This document shows positions 24,793-36,935 of a stretch of 64,000 bases of DNA, one piece after another (within the stretch, counting starts at the first letter, position 1; each line of letters opens with the position of its first letter). The notes below the pieces were generated by a model that saw only the letters and a program-made list of their open reading frames with translations, was not told the origin of the DNA and searched no databases. The position numbers and the translations under genes are program-made. The DNA lies in NCBI GenBank assembly GCA_036320915.1, contig JAXBDG010000001.1, positions 3,122,001 through 3,186,000 of the forward strand, read 5' to 3'. This DNA comes from Linnemannia elongata. Taxonomy: Eukaryota > Mortierellomycota > Mortierellomycetes > Mortierellales > Mortierellaceae.

Positions 24793-24912
24793 TACAGCTT
24801 TTATTGCTTCTTCTCTTTGGTATTAACTTGGGCATTGTGAATCTCGGTGGGGATTGTTCTATGTTCTATTTTTTGTCGTTGATGGTGAGGGAAGGAGTGC
24901 TTAACCTCATTT

Positions 24913-25295
24913 TTAAGGAGTAGTGGACCCGGCGTCGTGACAAGCTTTGATGCAGTTCTTGACGGTCTTTCTGCACTCGTAGTCAGCCCCAACCACGGCG
25001 GCCAAGCACTCTTGGAGCGTTGCAATGCATGTCTTCGTGCATTCAATGTTTAATGCAACAATTGGAGCTAGAAGGAAGGGAGAGAAAGAAAGACAATGAA
25101 GGAAGGGGAGGCAAGGGAAGGGGAAAGGAAGAGAAGAGAAGGAACGTATCGTTTAGTCAATGTGCATTTTGCTAGATGTAGGACTGAAGCTTTCTCTTTT
25201 GGCAAAATACCTTCGACGGGAGCGGCTTCGACGTTGGCAACAAAGCCCATAGCGACGAAGGCAACCAGGGCGAGGAGCGTGCGAGTGTTAGCCAT
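24913..25295 (-). CDS. Small secreted six-cysteine protein
   Basis: Two exons, 25295-25211 and 25067-24913, encode 79 aa. Residues 1-24 form a typical signal peptide (MANTRTLLALVAFVAMGF, then NVEA). The mature part has exactly six cysteines spaced C-x3-C-x6-C-x10-C-x6-C-x3-C, a mirror-symmetric pattern. Cysteines 4 and 7 residues apart fall on one helix face, so two helices joined by a short GAD-containing turn and stapled by three nested disulfides are plausible. Nothing identifies a function: it could be an effector-like, antimicrobial or structural peptide. A TATAAG box lies about 75 bp upstream of the ATG, fitting strong or regulated expression. No family was recognised. The splice model is supported by preserved frame and the all-cysteine pattern of exon 2. 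Confidence 0.8.
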
Positions 25296-26192
25296 TGCTG
25301 TTGAGTTTTTGAGAGGAAGAGGATGTTATTGTTAGGGAAGGAAGTAAGAGAAGATCGATGCTGTGTTCTTATAGCTGTTTTTGAGAAGGCAGGGCTGGTT
25401 CTTGTGTACTGTGGAGAAAGAGGTCGGCATAGATCTTGGTGGAGCACGTAGGCAGTAGAATTCTTTGGGAAAACCATGGGCATTGCATAAATGTCGATTC
25501 TTTTCCTTCTCTTTCTTTGTCCCATTAGTGATCATCGCACTCTGCGTTGTTCAGGCGCTGGATTTTTTTTAATGGGTCTGGTAACACAGCTTCCAGCACA
25601 AAGGTTACGAAAAAACAGCTTGCTCTAGTCTAAAAGTGTAGCGATCCACGCGAACGAAAGCGAATGCCTTTTTTTTTTTTTTTTTTTTTGCGCGGGAAAG
25701 ATATTCGATCCCCCTTTGTTTTCTTTGTTGTCAATTTTACCAACTTGCCTTGCAGCCCATTAGACCTAGGTTTACCATCTAAACTGACCCGTTGAGCGAA
25801 CACTTGGTATGTATTCTCGACTCGAAAGTGTTAGTTGAATATGGAATCCCATTACTATTGTTTGCATTTTCGATGGAGGATAGTGTGATGGTCTTTTTCT
25901 TTCATCGTGTAAGGTATTGGAAGGAGGGAGAATCGTACCACATATCAAGGAATACATCATTTCCGAGTGTACTTGACAATGGTCGTCGTTTGGGGTACAA
26001 GAACAAAAACGAGAACTATAGAAGCATCTTTTTTCTATTGTGCACTGCTCTAGTCTGATCGAAGGTCCTAGACAAAGGATCATGGGAATAAATTGGAAGA
26101 AGAATATAGCGTCATATGTCCTCATTCTCATTTCCCTACCATCTTTGTGCCCTAACTTGCACATCTGCCACTCTGCCAGGGCAATCCTAGGC
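25296..26192. other. Intergenic region (six-cysteine protein / glutaminyl cyclase)
   Basis: Upstream of the secreted-protein gene and downstream of glutaminyl cyclase. It contains T21 at 25669-25689. No further gene or RNA recognised. Confidence 0.55.
25368..25373 (-). promoter_or_regulatory. TATA box of the six-cysteine protein gene
   Basis: Minus-strand TATAAG, 73-78 bp before the ATG at 25295, a good distance for a TATA element with a short leader. Confidence 0.55.
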
Positions 26193-27914
26193 TCACAACT
26201 CGTCGCGACGATGAATGGGTTTGGCCTTGAGCAATTGGAGGTATTCTACTGCGAACGTGCGGAAGATGTTGGCCCATCCTTCGACGACTTCTTGCGAGAT
26301 CGCATTCGCGTCGTCCTATTTCATTATGTCGCACGTAAAACATTAGTGCACCAGGAGAATGGAATGACGATAGTGCCGTGCATTAGTGGACCGATATTTG
26401 GTAGGCGAAAATATAGGATCAAAAATAAAAATAAAAAAAAATAGGGGGACGCGACCGCAGAAGCACGGAACAAATCTTTTTACCTCCAATTTGTGCCACA
26501 CGTGTGGGAAGGGCGTGGGGATGACATGGAAGATGGGGACGCCCCTATGCATGAATGGGCGGTGGTCATCGTCAATACCACCATAGCTGGCCTGCTTGGT
26601 GAAAAAGGCCGTCATGGGCTCCTCAGTCTCCAACTGATCCATATCATCATCATCCTCATCAGCCCGCTCCTCCGAACGACCTTCTTTTCTCCTGGCCAGA
26701 ACCTGACCCCCATGCAACTTGGCGTCCCACAAGCGCTGCTCGATTGTTAGAGAGTGCTCATGTGCCCAATGGGTTGCGCCAAAATAAGAAGGCACGCGAG
26801 GATTCTCGACGCCCAGGAGATCCAGAAGTACAAACAGTTCGATCCCGTCTAAGTTGTTGGATGTCGAACCGCCGTTTCTGCCCGTTGCCATTCTGGTGCG
26901 TGTGATCCTCTGCTTCTCCCACTTTTCTGCCAAGTGTCTAAAATGTGGAACAAGAGCAAAAAATTGTGAATGAGCACAAAAGGTCAAACCATCAGCTCAT
27001 TTTTTTTTGACAACTCTCTCTCGCTCTCTCTGTTCAATTACTTTCTAAGTTTGTATTTCTTACCTGGAGCCATACAGTGAGTCGTTTGCCCTCCACTCCT
27101 CAAAGGCCTCCTCGCCGTCGAAAAAGATTAATTGCAGCGTGGTGTCCTGATCATCGCGTCCGGGTTGATCCAAAGCCCTATCTAAACTGGCCGCCAGATC
27201 CAACAAGATCGCACAGGGCGCCGCAGAATCCGTCGCCGCCACAAACGGCAATGTGTCGTTTCCACCATTCCACTGCTCTCTAGGCTTATTCGTTGGTGGG
27301 AAATATTTGGAGTCGAAATGGGCCGCAAATACCAACCGGTTCTCGGCTTTGGGGTTCTTTGTAAAGATCATGTTGGTGAATGTCTTTTCGCCAAAGGGAG
27401 TCTTGTCGACGAAACGGTCCAGTTCCACATGCCAGCCTGTTCCTGTTGTACCAGGAGCTCGTCGGAAGAGTTTCTCCTTTTCCAGGACCTTGGCCTCGAA
27501 CCGCTTGCTGACTGTACGTTTGCCAATGGGTTTGTTATGGTTTTCCTGACTATCCTCCTCAGGGGTATTGGTGTTCCCTGCGAGACTGGTCGCGTTGAGC
27601 TTCGCGAAAAAGTCAAGGATGAAATCTTGGACGCGGGTATTGTTGGCAGTTCCAGAAACGCGGGGGATCATTAGGGGTGCCAAGAGGGAGCCAGTGTGTG
27701 GGTTGAAGCGGTTGGGGTCTGATGGTCCCCAGGAGGTGATCATTTCGATGTCCATGACAGATGATGTCTGGAAGGCCTTTGCTTCTGCGGTGAAGGCATC
27801 GGTATAGATGGCGGATGAGGCGAGGAGGGTGAGGATGGTTGGCAGGAGGAGGAGGATGCCATTCCGTTTCTTGGCGCCTGTCTGCTGCCTCCTGTTTTTC
27901 TTGTCGTTGTCCAT
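26193..27914 (-). CDS. QPCT: Glutaminyl-peptide cyclotransferase (glutaminyl cyclase)
   Basis: Three exons: 27914-27064, 26937-26484, 26315-26193; 475 aa. A basic N-terminus and hydrophobic stretch at about 19-37 suggest a signal anchor, so the enzyme probably works in the secretory pathway, making N-terminal pyroglutamate. The zinc-peptidase fold shows FAAHFDSKYF (about 196-205), ATDSAAPCA (Asp about 228), FFDGEEAF (about 265-272) and GGIDDDHRPFMHRGVPIF; these supply the zinc ligands Asp, Glu and His and the catalytic acids of the family. An acidic insert (ADEDDDDMDQLETEEP) precedes the last motif. A start 48 nt upstream would need a TTG codon, so the ATG at 27914 was chosen. Confidence 0.92.
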
Positions 27915-28117
27915 GGGTCGAGGTTTTTGCACTGTTGAAGGCGGTTGCGAGCAAGAGGGCAAGAGGGAGAGATAAGGTGCGACGGCCGACGGTTCATTTG
28001 TGATTTTTTCATTTTCAATTACAAGGGGCTAAAGTACAGAGGGTTCTAATGCTAAGAAAAACGGAGAGGAGAGATATAGAGAGCAGAGAAGGGAAAGGAA
28101 GAAAAACTTCCAATCAA

Positions 28118-29480
28118 TCATGCAGAGAAGGGCGTGGACAAGGAATGCTCCTGCTCGACCTGCGCAATGACCTTGACAAGGATGTCAACGGGTGCGGTGG
28201 TAAAAAAGGTAGCTGGGTAGATCTTGCTGCCCCAGATAGGGTGGAGGAGGATCTTGCAGCAGCCTGCGTTTTGGAAATCATACTTGAGCAGCAATTGACA
28301 ACCCTCGACATCTGGATACACATCCCGACCACGTTCACTGAATGACTGTTTGTAGAGAAATGACGACGAATTACAAAAAAGAGTCAGCCAAGGTACTTCG
28401 CCATTTCCATACCCAGATTACGAATATCGATGGGCAAAAACAGAACCGATAACTAACGAGAAGAAAGGAGCGGGGACAGAAAAAAAAAAAGAAAAGCACG
28501 GTCACCTACCGGAAACCCCGAGGCGGGATCAGTCATATCGGACCAGTAGCCCAACGTTTCCAAGCTGTTGTGAATGGCTTTCGACCATCGAATAAACTAA
28601 GTATTTCCCAAAGGACAAAGAAGAAGTAGACAAAAAGATAAGAATAAGGACGAAAATGTTAGAAGTGGATCGATAAGGTGGGTCCAAGAGAGCATCTATC
28701 ACTTTTGTCGCTGTTGTTTGTGTTGTTCCCCTCCACTCCATTGAAATTGCCCTCGATCCCCCCTTCCTCGTATCGGATGATTCACAAACAAAAAGACTAA
28801 TAGCCATTCGCCGTCAAAAAGAGCTAAAAAAAAAAAAAGATGAAGTGATGTTATCGCAGCATGCGATTCCTCCGATGTAAACGCACAAACACAAACACAC
28901 ACCCCTTTTCTAGTACATTCTTGTCCAGAACATTGGAGAGAACATCCTTCAATCCCAAGTCGCAAAAAATCTGCCAGGGGAAAGAAGAGATGGCAGGGGG
29001 CTAAGAACGAGAAATTCTGCTGCGTAGCCAAAAAAAAAAAAACCAAACTGCACTTACGTCGTCCAGGCGGTCATCTTTTTCCTTGGCAATTTCTGCATCC
29101 CAGGCAACCATCTCATGCTTGCATCTTTGAAAAGTAGGGACGACCAACAGGCCCGAGAGATCCTTGTTGGGGAAGACAGTAGCCAAATCCCTTGTCATCC
29201 GCCTTGGCGAGACATGGATAGAGTATTCCAGGTTTGCCAATGCCGTCTCGGACATCTTGGGGCCAACTACAATGCTTGTCGAGCGAATTTTCCTGCCTCC
29301 GCTGCTGCCGTTGCTATTGTTGTTGTTGTTGAAGGCTTCGACGGAGCAAGAGTTGTTGGCGGCGACGAGGGATGCGTGGATGAGTTCTGAGGTGAAGGAT
29401 GCGCTGGGCTGTTGCATCATTGTGAATTGGTCTGAGGGGAGCAGCGGCGAGAGATTCTCTGCGATGATTGAGTGTTGCAT
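28118..29480 (-). CDS. MMADHC: MMADHC / CblD-family cobalamin trafficking protein
   Basis: Three exons, all phase 0: 29480-29058, 28596-28510, 28345-28118; 245 aa. Family signatures are VVPTFQRCKHEMV, EKDDRLDDFIRWSKAI (across junction 1), GYWSDMTDPASGFP, NAGCCKILLHPIWGSKIYP and the end TAP. Human MMADHC takes cobalamin from MMACHC and sends it to methionine synthase or methylmalonyl-CoA mutase. The GCC within NAGCC matches the vertebrate DLGCC region that bears the reactive cysteine. The N-terminus is Ser/Asn-rich and shorter than in animals. This implies that the organism uses vitamin B12. A further possible exon inside intron 1 was left out because direct splicing restores the conserved segment. 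Confidence 0.9.
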
Positions 29481-31410
29481 TATGTGCGCGTGCGAATAAA
29501 TGTCGAGTTGTCGGGTTTTTGACTTTGGTGAACTGAAAAAGAAAAAATTTGAAAGAAGCGGGGACGGGCGAAGCTTGGGTGCTGATGAGTCAAATTATCG
29601 TCTTTGATTGTGTCAATGTGGATTGTTCGTCCTGTTGTGGTTATCCTGGTTGTTGGTTTGTGCTTTGGACTTGTACTTGGGTATGGCTTGACTTGGACTG
29701 GCGGTGATTCTGGAGAGGATAAAAGAGAGCGAGAGAGAGAGAGGAGCAAAGTAAAGTAGAAGAAGAAAGAAAAAGGAGAAAGAAGAAGTAAAAAGACGAA
29801 GAAAAGATGAGAGTTGATAAAGAGAAATCAACGACAAAAAAGAGAAGACGCAAAAAAAGGTTTCTTGGGGGAGAAATACAGTAATACAGTAGAGACAGTG
29901 AGAGAGAGAGAGAGAGAGAGCAGCTCGGTCGCATGGGAAGGGTGTCAAAAGACGATTTCGAATCTCCGTCGACAGGGATTGGCTGAAGGACGAGGTGAGG
30001 GACACAAGGATGAGATTTTATGGATTTCATGTGTCAACACTGTCTCCGATCCTCGCAAGATAAGCATTCTCCCTCAAATACGCGATGGAAGAAATAGTGA
30101 GAGATAAAAGTCATACATAGGATAAGGAGGGAAACAGGCAACAAAAAAAAAGAAACACGAAGGCATCTAGGGGGAGGGGGGGGGGTTACAGGGCAGCCAT
30201 TCCTTCTATTCTACGGAGATATATATCGTTGACATGCGGTGAGGTAAAATGGATGTCAAGGTTTATGAGTGCGATCGAATAGGCTTGAAATGCTGGACTT
30301 GGCTCAAGCTCACTGTGATCGTTGAGATTGATAGCAACACATTGATCGAAATTGAATGGAATTGATACACAAAAAAGCAAGAACGGTAATACCCTTCCTA
30401 TTTTGTTGTCAAATTGTCAAATGGGGCACATCCTACGCTCTCTTCTCTCATTCTCTCTCTCTCTCTCTCTCGTAACATGGCATGGAATGGCATGGTGTGG
30501 CTGCTGGTCACCAGGTCCACGAAGGAGTGTGAGAAACGGGGGGTTAAAAGACCAAAAAAGTGTCAAGTTTATGGTCGCATGGGAAATAAAGGGGCAAATG
30601 GTGACCACCAACACTTTTCCTTCTCTCTCTCTCTCTCTCTCTTTCTCTCTTTCACGCTTTCTCCATACCCCTCGTCCTCCCTGCCACTTGCTTGCTTGCC
30701 TTGCCTTGCTTGTTTGTTTGTGTTCGCTTGCCTTTTGCCTTCCCTTGTCTTGCACCTTGCTGTCGTCCCGGTGACCTACCTCACCCAAACCCCACAATCC
30801 AGCCAGCGCCTTGTACCTCCCACTCTCTCTCGCTTCTTTTTTTTTTTCTTGTCACCACAACTGCCTGCCCTCTCTTCCTTCTCCCTCTCTCTCTCCCTCT
30901 TTCTTTCTTTCTTCTACTTTTATTTTCCTTTACTTCCCTTTCTCTCACTCCCAAATCGCATCAACCTCACTCCAGCTCCTGTTCACCCCCATTCTCATTC
31001 ATACCCTACAACTCACTCTCACACCCGCTCCAATTCACATTCATACGCAAAACACCTACACAAACAACTCAGCATACACTCATACACTCAGTAAGTCACT
31101 TTCAAACTCCTGCTAACCCGACATCAACATACCATCCTACAAAGAGGACAGCTGCAACAACGACATTCACCACCGGTCTTTCACCACATCCTAATTCTTC
31201 CAGTCTTTTTGCGAGGCTGCACCTCCGAGCCATACTAACAGCAATTGGCCCTGGCTTGCCTTCTCTTGACTTTTTCCATAGCCTAATCACAATAAACAAA
31301 TCAACCAGACCAACAACTAACACTGCCGTAGACCCCCTCTACCAGCCCTCCCAATAACTACAAGACTCACAGCATCCTCGGAAGCCTAAAGCAGCAACAG
31401 GACAGAGGAT
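29481..31410. other. Divergent intergenic region (MMADHC / striatin)
   Basis: About 1.9 kb without a convincing gene. It has GA repeats (29727-29743, 29903-29921), G-rich runs near 30171-30186, CT repeats (30455-30470, 30624-30644) and a long pyrimidine-rich, CA-rich stretch (30640-31110), probably the striatin promoter and leader. Open frames here are low-complexity translations. Confidence 0.55.
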
Positions 31411-31829
31411 ATGCACCAGTTTCAGGCGTTTACTCCACAGGCACCGACCGTGGCCGAGTATGCCTTCCCCAGCGTACTCCAGTTCCTCCAGTCGGAGTGG
31501 CGTCGATTCGAGCGTGATAGGAATGAATGGGACATCGAAAAAGCTGAGATGAAGGTAACTTTTTACCACTAAAAAAAACGCTGCAACAGTGACCGAGACC
31601 CATCTATTACAACATCAAACGCTCGCTGGATGCATGGGATCTTGCTAACAGCTTGCATGAATCTTCGATATTAACATGCTTTACCGACTCTTCCTTAATC
31701 ATGGTTTAACTAGGCAAGGATCGCCTTCCTTGAAGGCGAGAAGCGTGGAGTGGACAATACAAAGCTAGATCTCATGAAGCGTGTAAAGATGCTAGAGTTC
31801 GCGCTTCGTCAGGAGAGGCAAGTTGACAT

Positions 31830-31875
<46 letters not shown>

Positions 31876-34800
31876 CAAAGGATGACTGAAAACTTCAAGT
31901 GGTTGGAAATGTGGTTGAGTGTCTCGTTCCATACGGCTGGTAGTTTGTTGTCGTTTTTTCTTTAAACTTTCTAATAAGTGACCGCCTGTTGAACAACCCC
32001 ACATATTAGGAGCAAATACGTAGAGGGTAACCAAGGAGCTGCAAAAGGTGCTACCGGATCACCAGGTTCCACACCACGTAAGTTGGATATACTTCATGAC
32101 TTGACAGGATATTGTGCGACAAACTTAAGAGCCTCTTTCCTTGCCACTGGCCTCGTCCAAACGACAGCACAATGGCGACCAGTGACGATGACCTGGACAG
32201 TCGAGAGGATATGAAATATGTGGCGCTCATTTTTGCAAGTTGTCCTTTAAAAATGTTGTCCGCACTGACAATTTGCTCTATCTGTCATGTTGTCGCCATG
32301 TTTGTTCTATTTTTGGTATGCCTAGAAGTCAACAACAATAGTAATGGCATAAACGGCGATGCCATGACCAACGGTATCAGCAACAACAAGGCACTCAACA
32401 GGATGTCCACCTACAGTGCATTTGGAAACAACATGTCCCAAGTGAGTCCTACCTCGGCCACCAGCTTGGATCCAGCGGGAAGGGCAAAGAGCAGGGAGTT
32501 TCTACGGATGTAAGCATAACAAATGATGACTGTCCCGGTTTGATTTTCGTTCGTCGTGTCATAGATCATAGGATACAAAAACACGAGACTAACAAACCTG
32601 TCCTTCACCTTGACTTTTCCAGATGTCTTCAGGAAATTAGCTACTTGACGTCTTCTGTTCCCCAGTCTGTCAGTATGGCGATGCCTCCTGTGCACAATCG
32701 ACTGTCGCGTCACGAATCAGACAAACGTGTAGCAGGACCTAATGGGATCAGAGGAGCTAGTAACAAGAATCGACACAGCGACTTTTTCCCTGCCAACGTT
32801 CATCCTGTATCTGTCCCACCATTTTTGCCCAGATCAAACTCAGTCCCCATTGCAACCCTTCAGACAATCGCCAAGAGCAAGGCTGCAGGAGCTCAGCAGG
32901 TACAGGAAAGCAACGGTAACGACACCGATGTGACCGCGCACCCAGAAGATGACGATGTGGAGCAGCGTACTTTGAACCAACGGGAAATCACTCGCCAGTT
33001 GTCCAAGGAAGCCAAGCCCTCTACAACAGCTGTGACTCTGGGCGCTGATTCTTCCCAGACGGACGATATACCCGAGCAAGACACTGCAGGCGTGGCTCAA
33101 CGCACCATTGAAGAAGAGGAAAAGGGGCCTACAGGACTGGAGGCGTTCCAACGAGAAGAGGCTATTACGGTTGTCCACTCGCCTGTCTCAGCAGAGCAGT
33201 GGCGAGCTGATTTACAAAAGGCCGGTCAGCAGATTGGGCAAAAGTCAAAGGGCAAGAAAGCGGAAGGGAACCCAGAGGATGAGGCTCAGCTGGTATGTAA
33301 TCATCATGTTACGGACGAACGGACGCACCGACTGAATGCAAGTTTACATATTTATATTCTAACCCGCCTTACAACTCTGCTATTGTAGAGCAAGGATGTT
33401 CAGGACAAGTTTAACATTTCCCCCGAGCGTTTAAACAAGATGGTGAAGGAGTGGGACAGGGACAAATTAAAGCAGGACGCTGTGCCCGTCAAGGCTCCAG
33501 CCAAGAGAAAGTCTAAGGATGGAGGTATGTACTTAGCACCGGTGGCAGCTGCTGGTTTTCTTGCAACACACCTTCGTGTTTCGTGGATGTTCCTTAACTG
33601 ACCTTGTTTTGTTTTTTAATAGTTCCGGATGAGTTAGCAAGCTTGAGCATTTCAGAGACCGATTTGATTGAAAATGACAGCAGTGTCAAGGAGGGAGACT
33701 CCAATGCTGACGAACCCGTTCGTTGGCGACCCAAGGTCACATTGCGGAGGTAAATAATTCTGATCTCTTAGCCTAACTGTGCAGCTGTTTCTATTTTTGT
33801 TATAGAGTTCTCACATTTACTTGCGATGCTTTAATAGACACTTTGATACCGTACGATCGATCGCATTTCACCCAACCCACAAGTCACTCCTCTCGGGATC
33901 AGAAGATGGCACCATGAAGTACTGGAACTTGGAGGCGTCCCTGAAGGAATCCAAGAGGTATGAGAATATGCTGATCTGTTGTTTTTGATTCCTACTCTTT
34001 CAGAACAAATAATTGGAAGAGCTCGCTAACGTGGCTCAAATGCACTAATAGGACACTGAACGGAGATGTTGAGCCAATTCACACTTACCGTGGACACACC
34101 AAGGCCATCACGGCTGTTGCCATCTCAGCGGATCAGGACAAGTGCTTCTCAGCCAGTATGGACTCGACTGTCAGGTCATGGAAGCTCGTCCCTATGAACA
34201 AGGAGGCATTTTCTCGTCTCGGTATGTCAACCACAGCATATGTTATTCATTCATGAACCTCGACAGTGTAAGCAAGAAACTTGCTGACCGAGATATTTTC
34301 TGTCTACCTCATAGATCCTGAGATCCCAATGTCGTCTTTCATTGGACATACGGACACTGTGTGGGACATTCGCCTCTTCCCTCTCTCGATCTCATCTTCT
34401 CAGCTGCTGGCCTCTATCTCTGCCGATGGTGCCCTCAAGATCTGGGACACTGAAACGAAGGGATCCCCTCTTCGTTCGTCGTGGGGTTACAATGGATTGG
34501 AACCGTCTGAGTGGGCAGAACCAACAGAGGCGTATACGTCGGGTCTCGCAAAGCTGCCCGTCCCTACTGGTTTGGACTTTTGCCCGACGGATTTGAAGAA
34601 GATGGTGGTCAGCTACTCGAACTCTGTCATCAAACTATTTGACATTGAGACTGGAAAGGAGATCTTGGCCTTCAAGAGCAACGACACCTATGGTAAGCAT
34701 AAGGATGCTATCTCAATTTATATCATGCTCTGCTGCCTGCAATAAGTACTTCGACGAATGACTGACGTGACACCTTGTTTTCGGTGCGTTGTATAGATGG

Positions 34801-35176
34801 TACAGCAAAGACACAGATCAACAAGATTGTGTGTCACCCAACGATGCCAGTGGTTGTGTCAGGACACGAGGATCGATATATCCGTTTCTTTGACATCAAT
34901 TCCGGAACGTGCTCGTTCTCGATGGTTGCACATTTGGACTCTGTGTCGTCATTGGATATTGATCCAGCAGGATTGGTTCTCTGCTCTGGCGGCCATGATG
35001 CGTCTGTTCGACTGTGGGATATTGCATCCTCTACACGCTCTTGTCTGCAGGAGTTTACAGCCCACCGACGCAAGAGTGATGAGGGTGTGACTACAGTCAA
35101 GTACCATCCTACGCTGCCAGGCCTTATGGCGACTGGAGGAGCCGATTCTATTGTAAAAGTGTATTCCCGGTCGTAG
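31411..35176 (+). CDS. Striatin, STRIPAK scaffold
   Basis: Eleven exons: 31411-31554, 31714-31817, 32010-32077, 32326-32509, 32623-33292, 33389-33524, 33623-33749, 33838-33957, 34052-34221, 34315-34692, 34797-35176; 826 aa. The N-terminal coiled coil (EYAFPSVLQFLQSEWRRFER through KMLEFALRQERSKY) and EFLRICLQEISYLTSS are typical of striatin/PRO11/Far8. A disordered middle precedes a C-terminal WD40 propeller: SLLSGSEDGTMKYWNLE, CFSASMDSTVRSWKL, LASISADGALKIWDTE, LCSGGHDASVRLWDIA. Striatins hold PP2A and kinases together and control septation, fruiting and hyphal fusion in fungi. Intron 2 uses a GC donor (GAGAG/GCAAGT); a GT alternative gives an early stop. The 32077-32326 join is the least certain: it was chosen because it alone keeps phase without stops. 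Confidence 0.92.
31832..31875 (+). repeat. T44 homopolymer in striatin intron 2
   Basis: Forty-four T beginning about 14 nt after the GC splice donor, the longest homopolymer in the window. Confidence 0.92.
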
Positions 35177-35228
35177 GTCTCAACGCGAGTTTAAAAACGG
35201 ACTTGTACGTTCTATCGCATTTAGCAAA

Positions 35229-35234
35229 AATAAA
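35229..35234 (+). promoter_or_regulatory. AATAAA poly(A) signal of striatin
   Basis: AATAAA about 53 nt after the stop codon, before the succinate dehydrogenase gene. Confidence 0.45.
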
Positions 35235-35474
35235 AATCACGTGCGAATCTGACATCACAGAAGGAAGTATGATCGTATGAACTTTTATATGTGTTTATTC
35301 CCCTCTTCCCTCTCGGGTGCCTGGTTGAGTGTGGGCATATGAGAGGAGAGAGTGCGAGCAAGGTGTTTTTTCGGACAAGTTTTCTCGTGTGCAAAGTCTC
35401 TTTTTCTTTTCTCCCCTTTTCACTCACACCCTTCTTCTCCCCTCTCGTCCTTCCTCCCCACTCTTTTCCATACA

Positions 35475-36888
35475 ATGTTCGCTCCCCGTATTGCCGCTCC
35501 CCTTAGAAACGTCGGTCGTGTCCAGGGTAATGTCCCTCTTCCCACACGCCCTTCAGCAACAACAGCGACCACAAAGCGCCTTTTTCCCTCCTCCTCAATC
35601 GACACCCTCTCTCTCGCCTCGGGAATCTCTCTCTCTCTCGGAGAAAACCGACTTGCCTTTCTGACATATGTGACCATATTGACAGACACACACAATCACC
35701 TCGGCCTTTTTACCCCGCACCACTTCCAAATGCGTCTTCCGAGCTCAAAATACAATCATATCGGCACACACTCCTCACACACAACAACCTCTTCGCACAA
35801 ACTCTTCATTCCTCCTCCTTTCCTTTCCTCTCAACCTGCTCGACTGACTTTTATCCTGAATGCTCTTCATCCATGACCCCCGATAGCTTCGGCCATGGCC
35901 AAGACTGCCTTCGCCAAGACGCGCGTCATGGCTCCCGTCGGCACCAGGTAAACATAGACCCCGTCTCAGACCACTGGGACCCTTTCACGGACAATTTGAT
36001 ACAGGAACAGCAACACGACAGACTCCACCCGACGACAGGAACGCTCCCCCATCCGGAGTGAATTCACTTTATGCCCATCAACGGACTATTTCAGCACGGC
36101 GAAACACACATAAGGAAAAAAACTCCGAAGTCCGCACACTGGGAAATAAGGAGAAAACGCGACCCTCGGACAAGTAGAAAAACGGAGGAGCTGGTCAACA
36201 GACATGATAGCATGCAATTGATCCTTGACATCGTTCCACTTTCACTTTTGACAACTATAGAATCCTGTCTACTTCCCAGAGCACTCAGAAGGAAGTCACC
36301 GTTGCCCCTCTCATTGAGCAACGCAAGAACCGCCCTCTCTCCCCTCACTTGACTATCTACCAGCCCCAGATCACCTGGTACATGTCTGGATTCCATCGTT
36401 TCACCGGTGGTGCCGTCGCTGCAGGTAAGGCCTGTTTTGCTGCGAGGGGAATGAAGGCGGCTTGTTGAAGATCAGGATAGCAATGGACAGACAACACATC
36501 CAATGGACAAACACATTATATTATGTATCATATGACACGATGACATGCATAGCAGCTTCACAACTTTTACAGGAAACTAATGTCCTTATTTCTCATTTTA
36601 TTCTTAACAGGTTTCTACGCTGGAGCTATCGGATACGCTCTTGGCCCCATGGTTGGTTTGGGCTTTGATGCTGCTTCTGTTACCTCGGTCATTGCCACCG
36701 TCCCAGTTGCTGCTAAGGTTGCTGCCAAGTTCATCATTGCCTACCCCTTCACCTTCCACTGCTTCAACGGTATCCGCCACTTGATCTGGGACACCACACG
36801 CTTCATGACCATCAAGGGTGTCTACCAGACCGGATACGCCGTCTTGGGATTGAGCACTGTCTCTGCTGTTGCCTTGGCCCTCATCTAA
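35475..36888 (+). CDS. SDHC: Succinate dehydrogenase cytochrome b subunit (complex II membrane anchor)
   Basis: Four exons: 35475-35526, 35887-35947, 36261-36424, 36611-36888; 184 aa. The N-terminus ([17 protein letters not shown]) is a basic mitochondrial leader. The family signature [17 protein letters not shown] is followed by SGFHRFTGG, whose Ser and Arg line the ubiquinone site, and by [16 protein letters not shown], whose His in GIRH is the expected haem ligand. Three membrane segments follow the usual layout. With its partner it anchors the flavoprotein and iron-sulfur subunits in the inner membrane and passes electrons to ubiquinone. It starts 298 bp after striatin on the same strand, with a pyrimidine-rich leader. 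The first two introns are 360 and 313 nt, long for this genome. Confidence 0.95.
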
Positions 36889-36929
36889 ACAACACGCATA
36901 TAAGAATGGAGAATGAAAGAGAGAACGAA

Positions 36930-36935
36930 AATAAA
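36930..36935 (+). promoter_or_regulatory. AATAAA poly(A) signal of SDHC
   Basis: AATAAA 42 nt after the SDHC stop codon in a 233-bp gap between convergent genes. Confidence 0.5.

Noticed and set aside
28898..28970. Possible extra MMADHC exon
   Set aside because: It has plausible splice sites, but direct joining of 29058 to 28596 restores the conserved family segment and phase without it.
30414..31357. Two overlapping plus-strand frames of over 220 codons
   Set aside because: CT/CA-rich leader sequence of striatin read in two frames; no conserved motif.
32138..32197. Alternative striatin exon (PLSLPLASSKRQHNGDQ)
   Set aside because: It ends in a phase that forces a stop in the next exon; skipping it keeps the frame.
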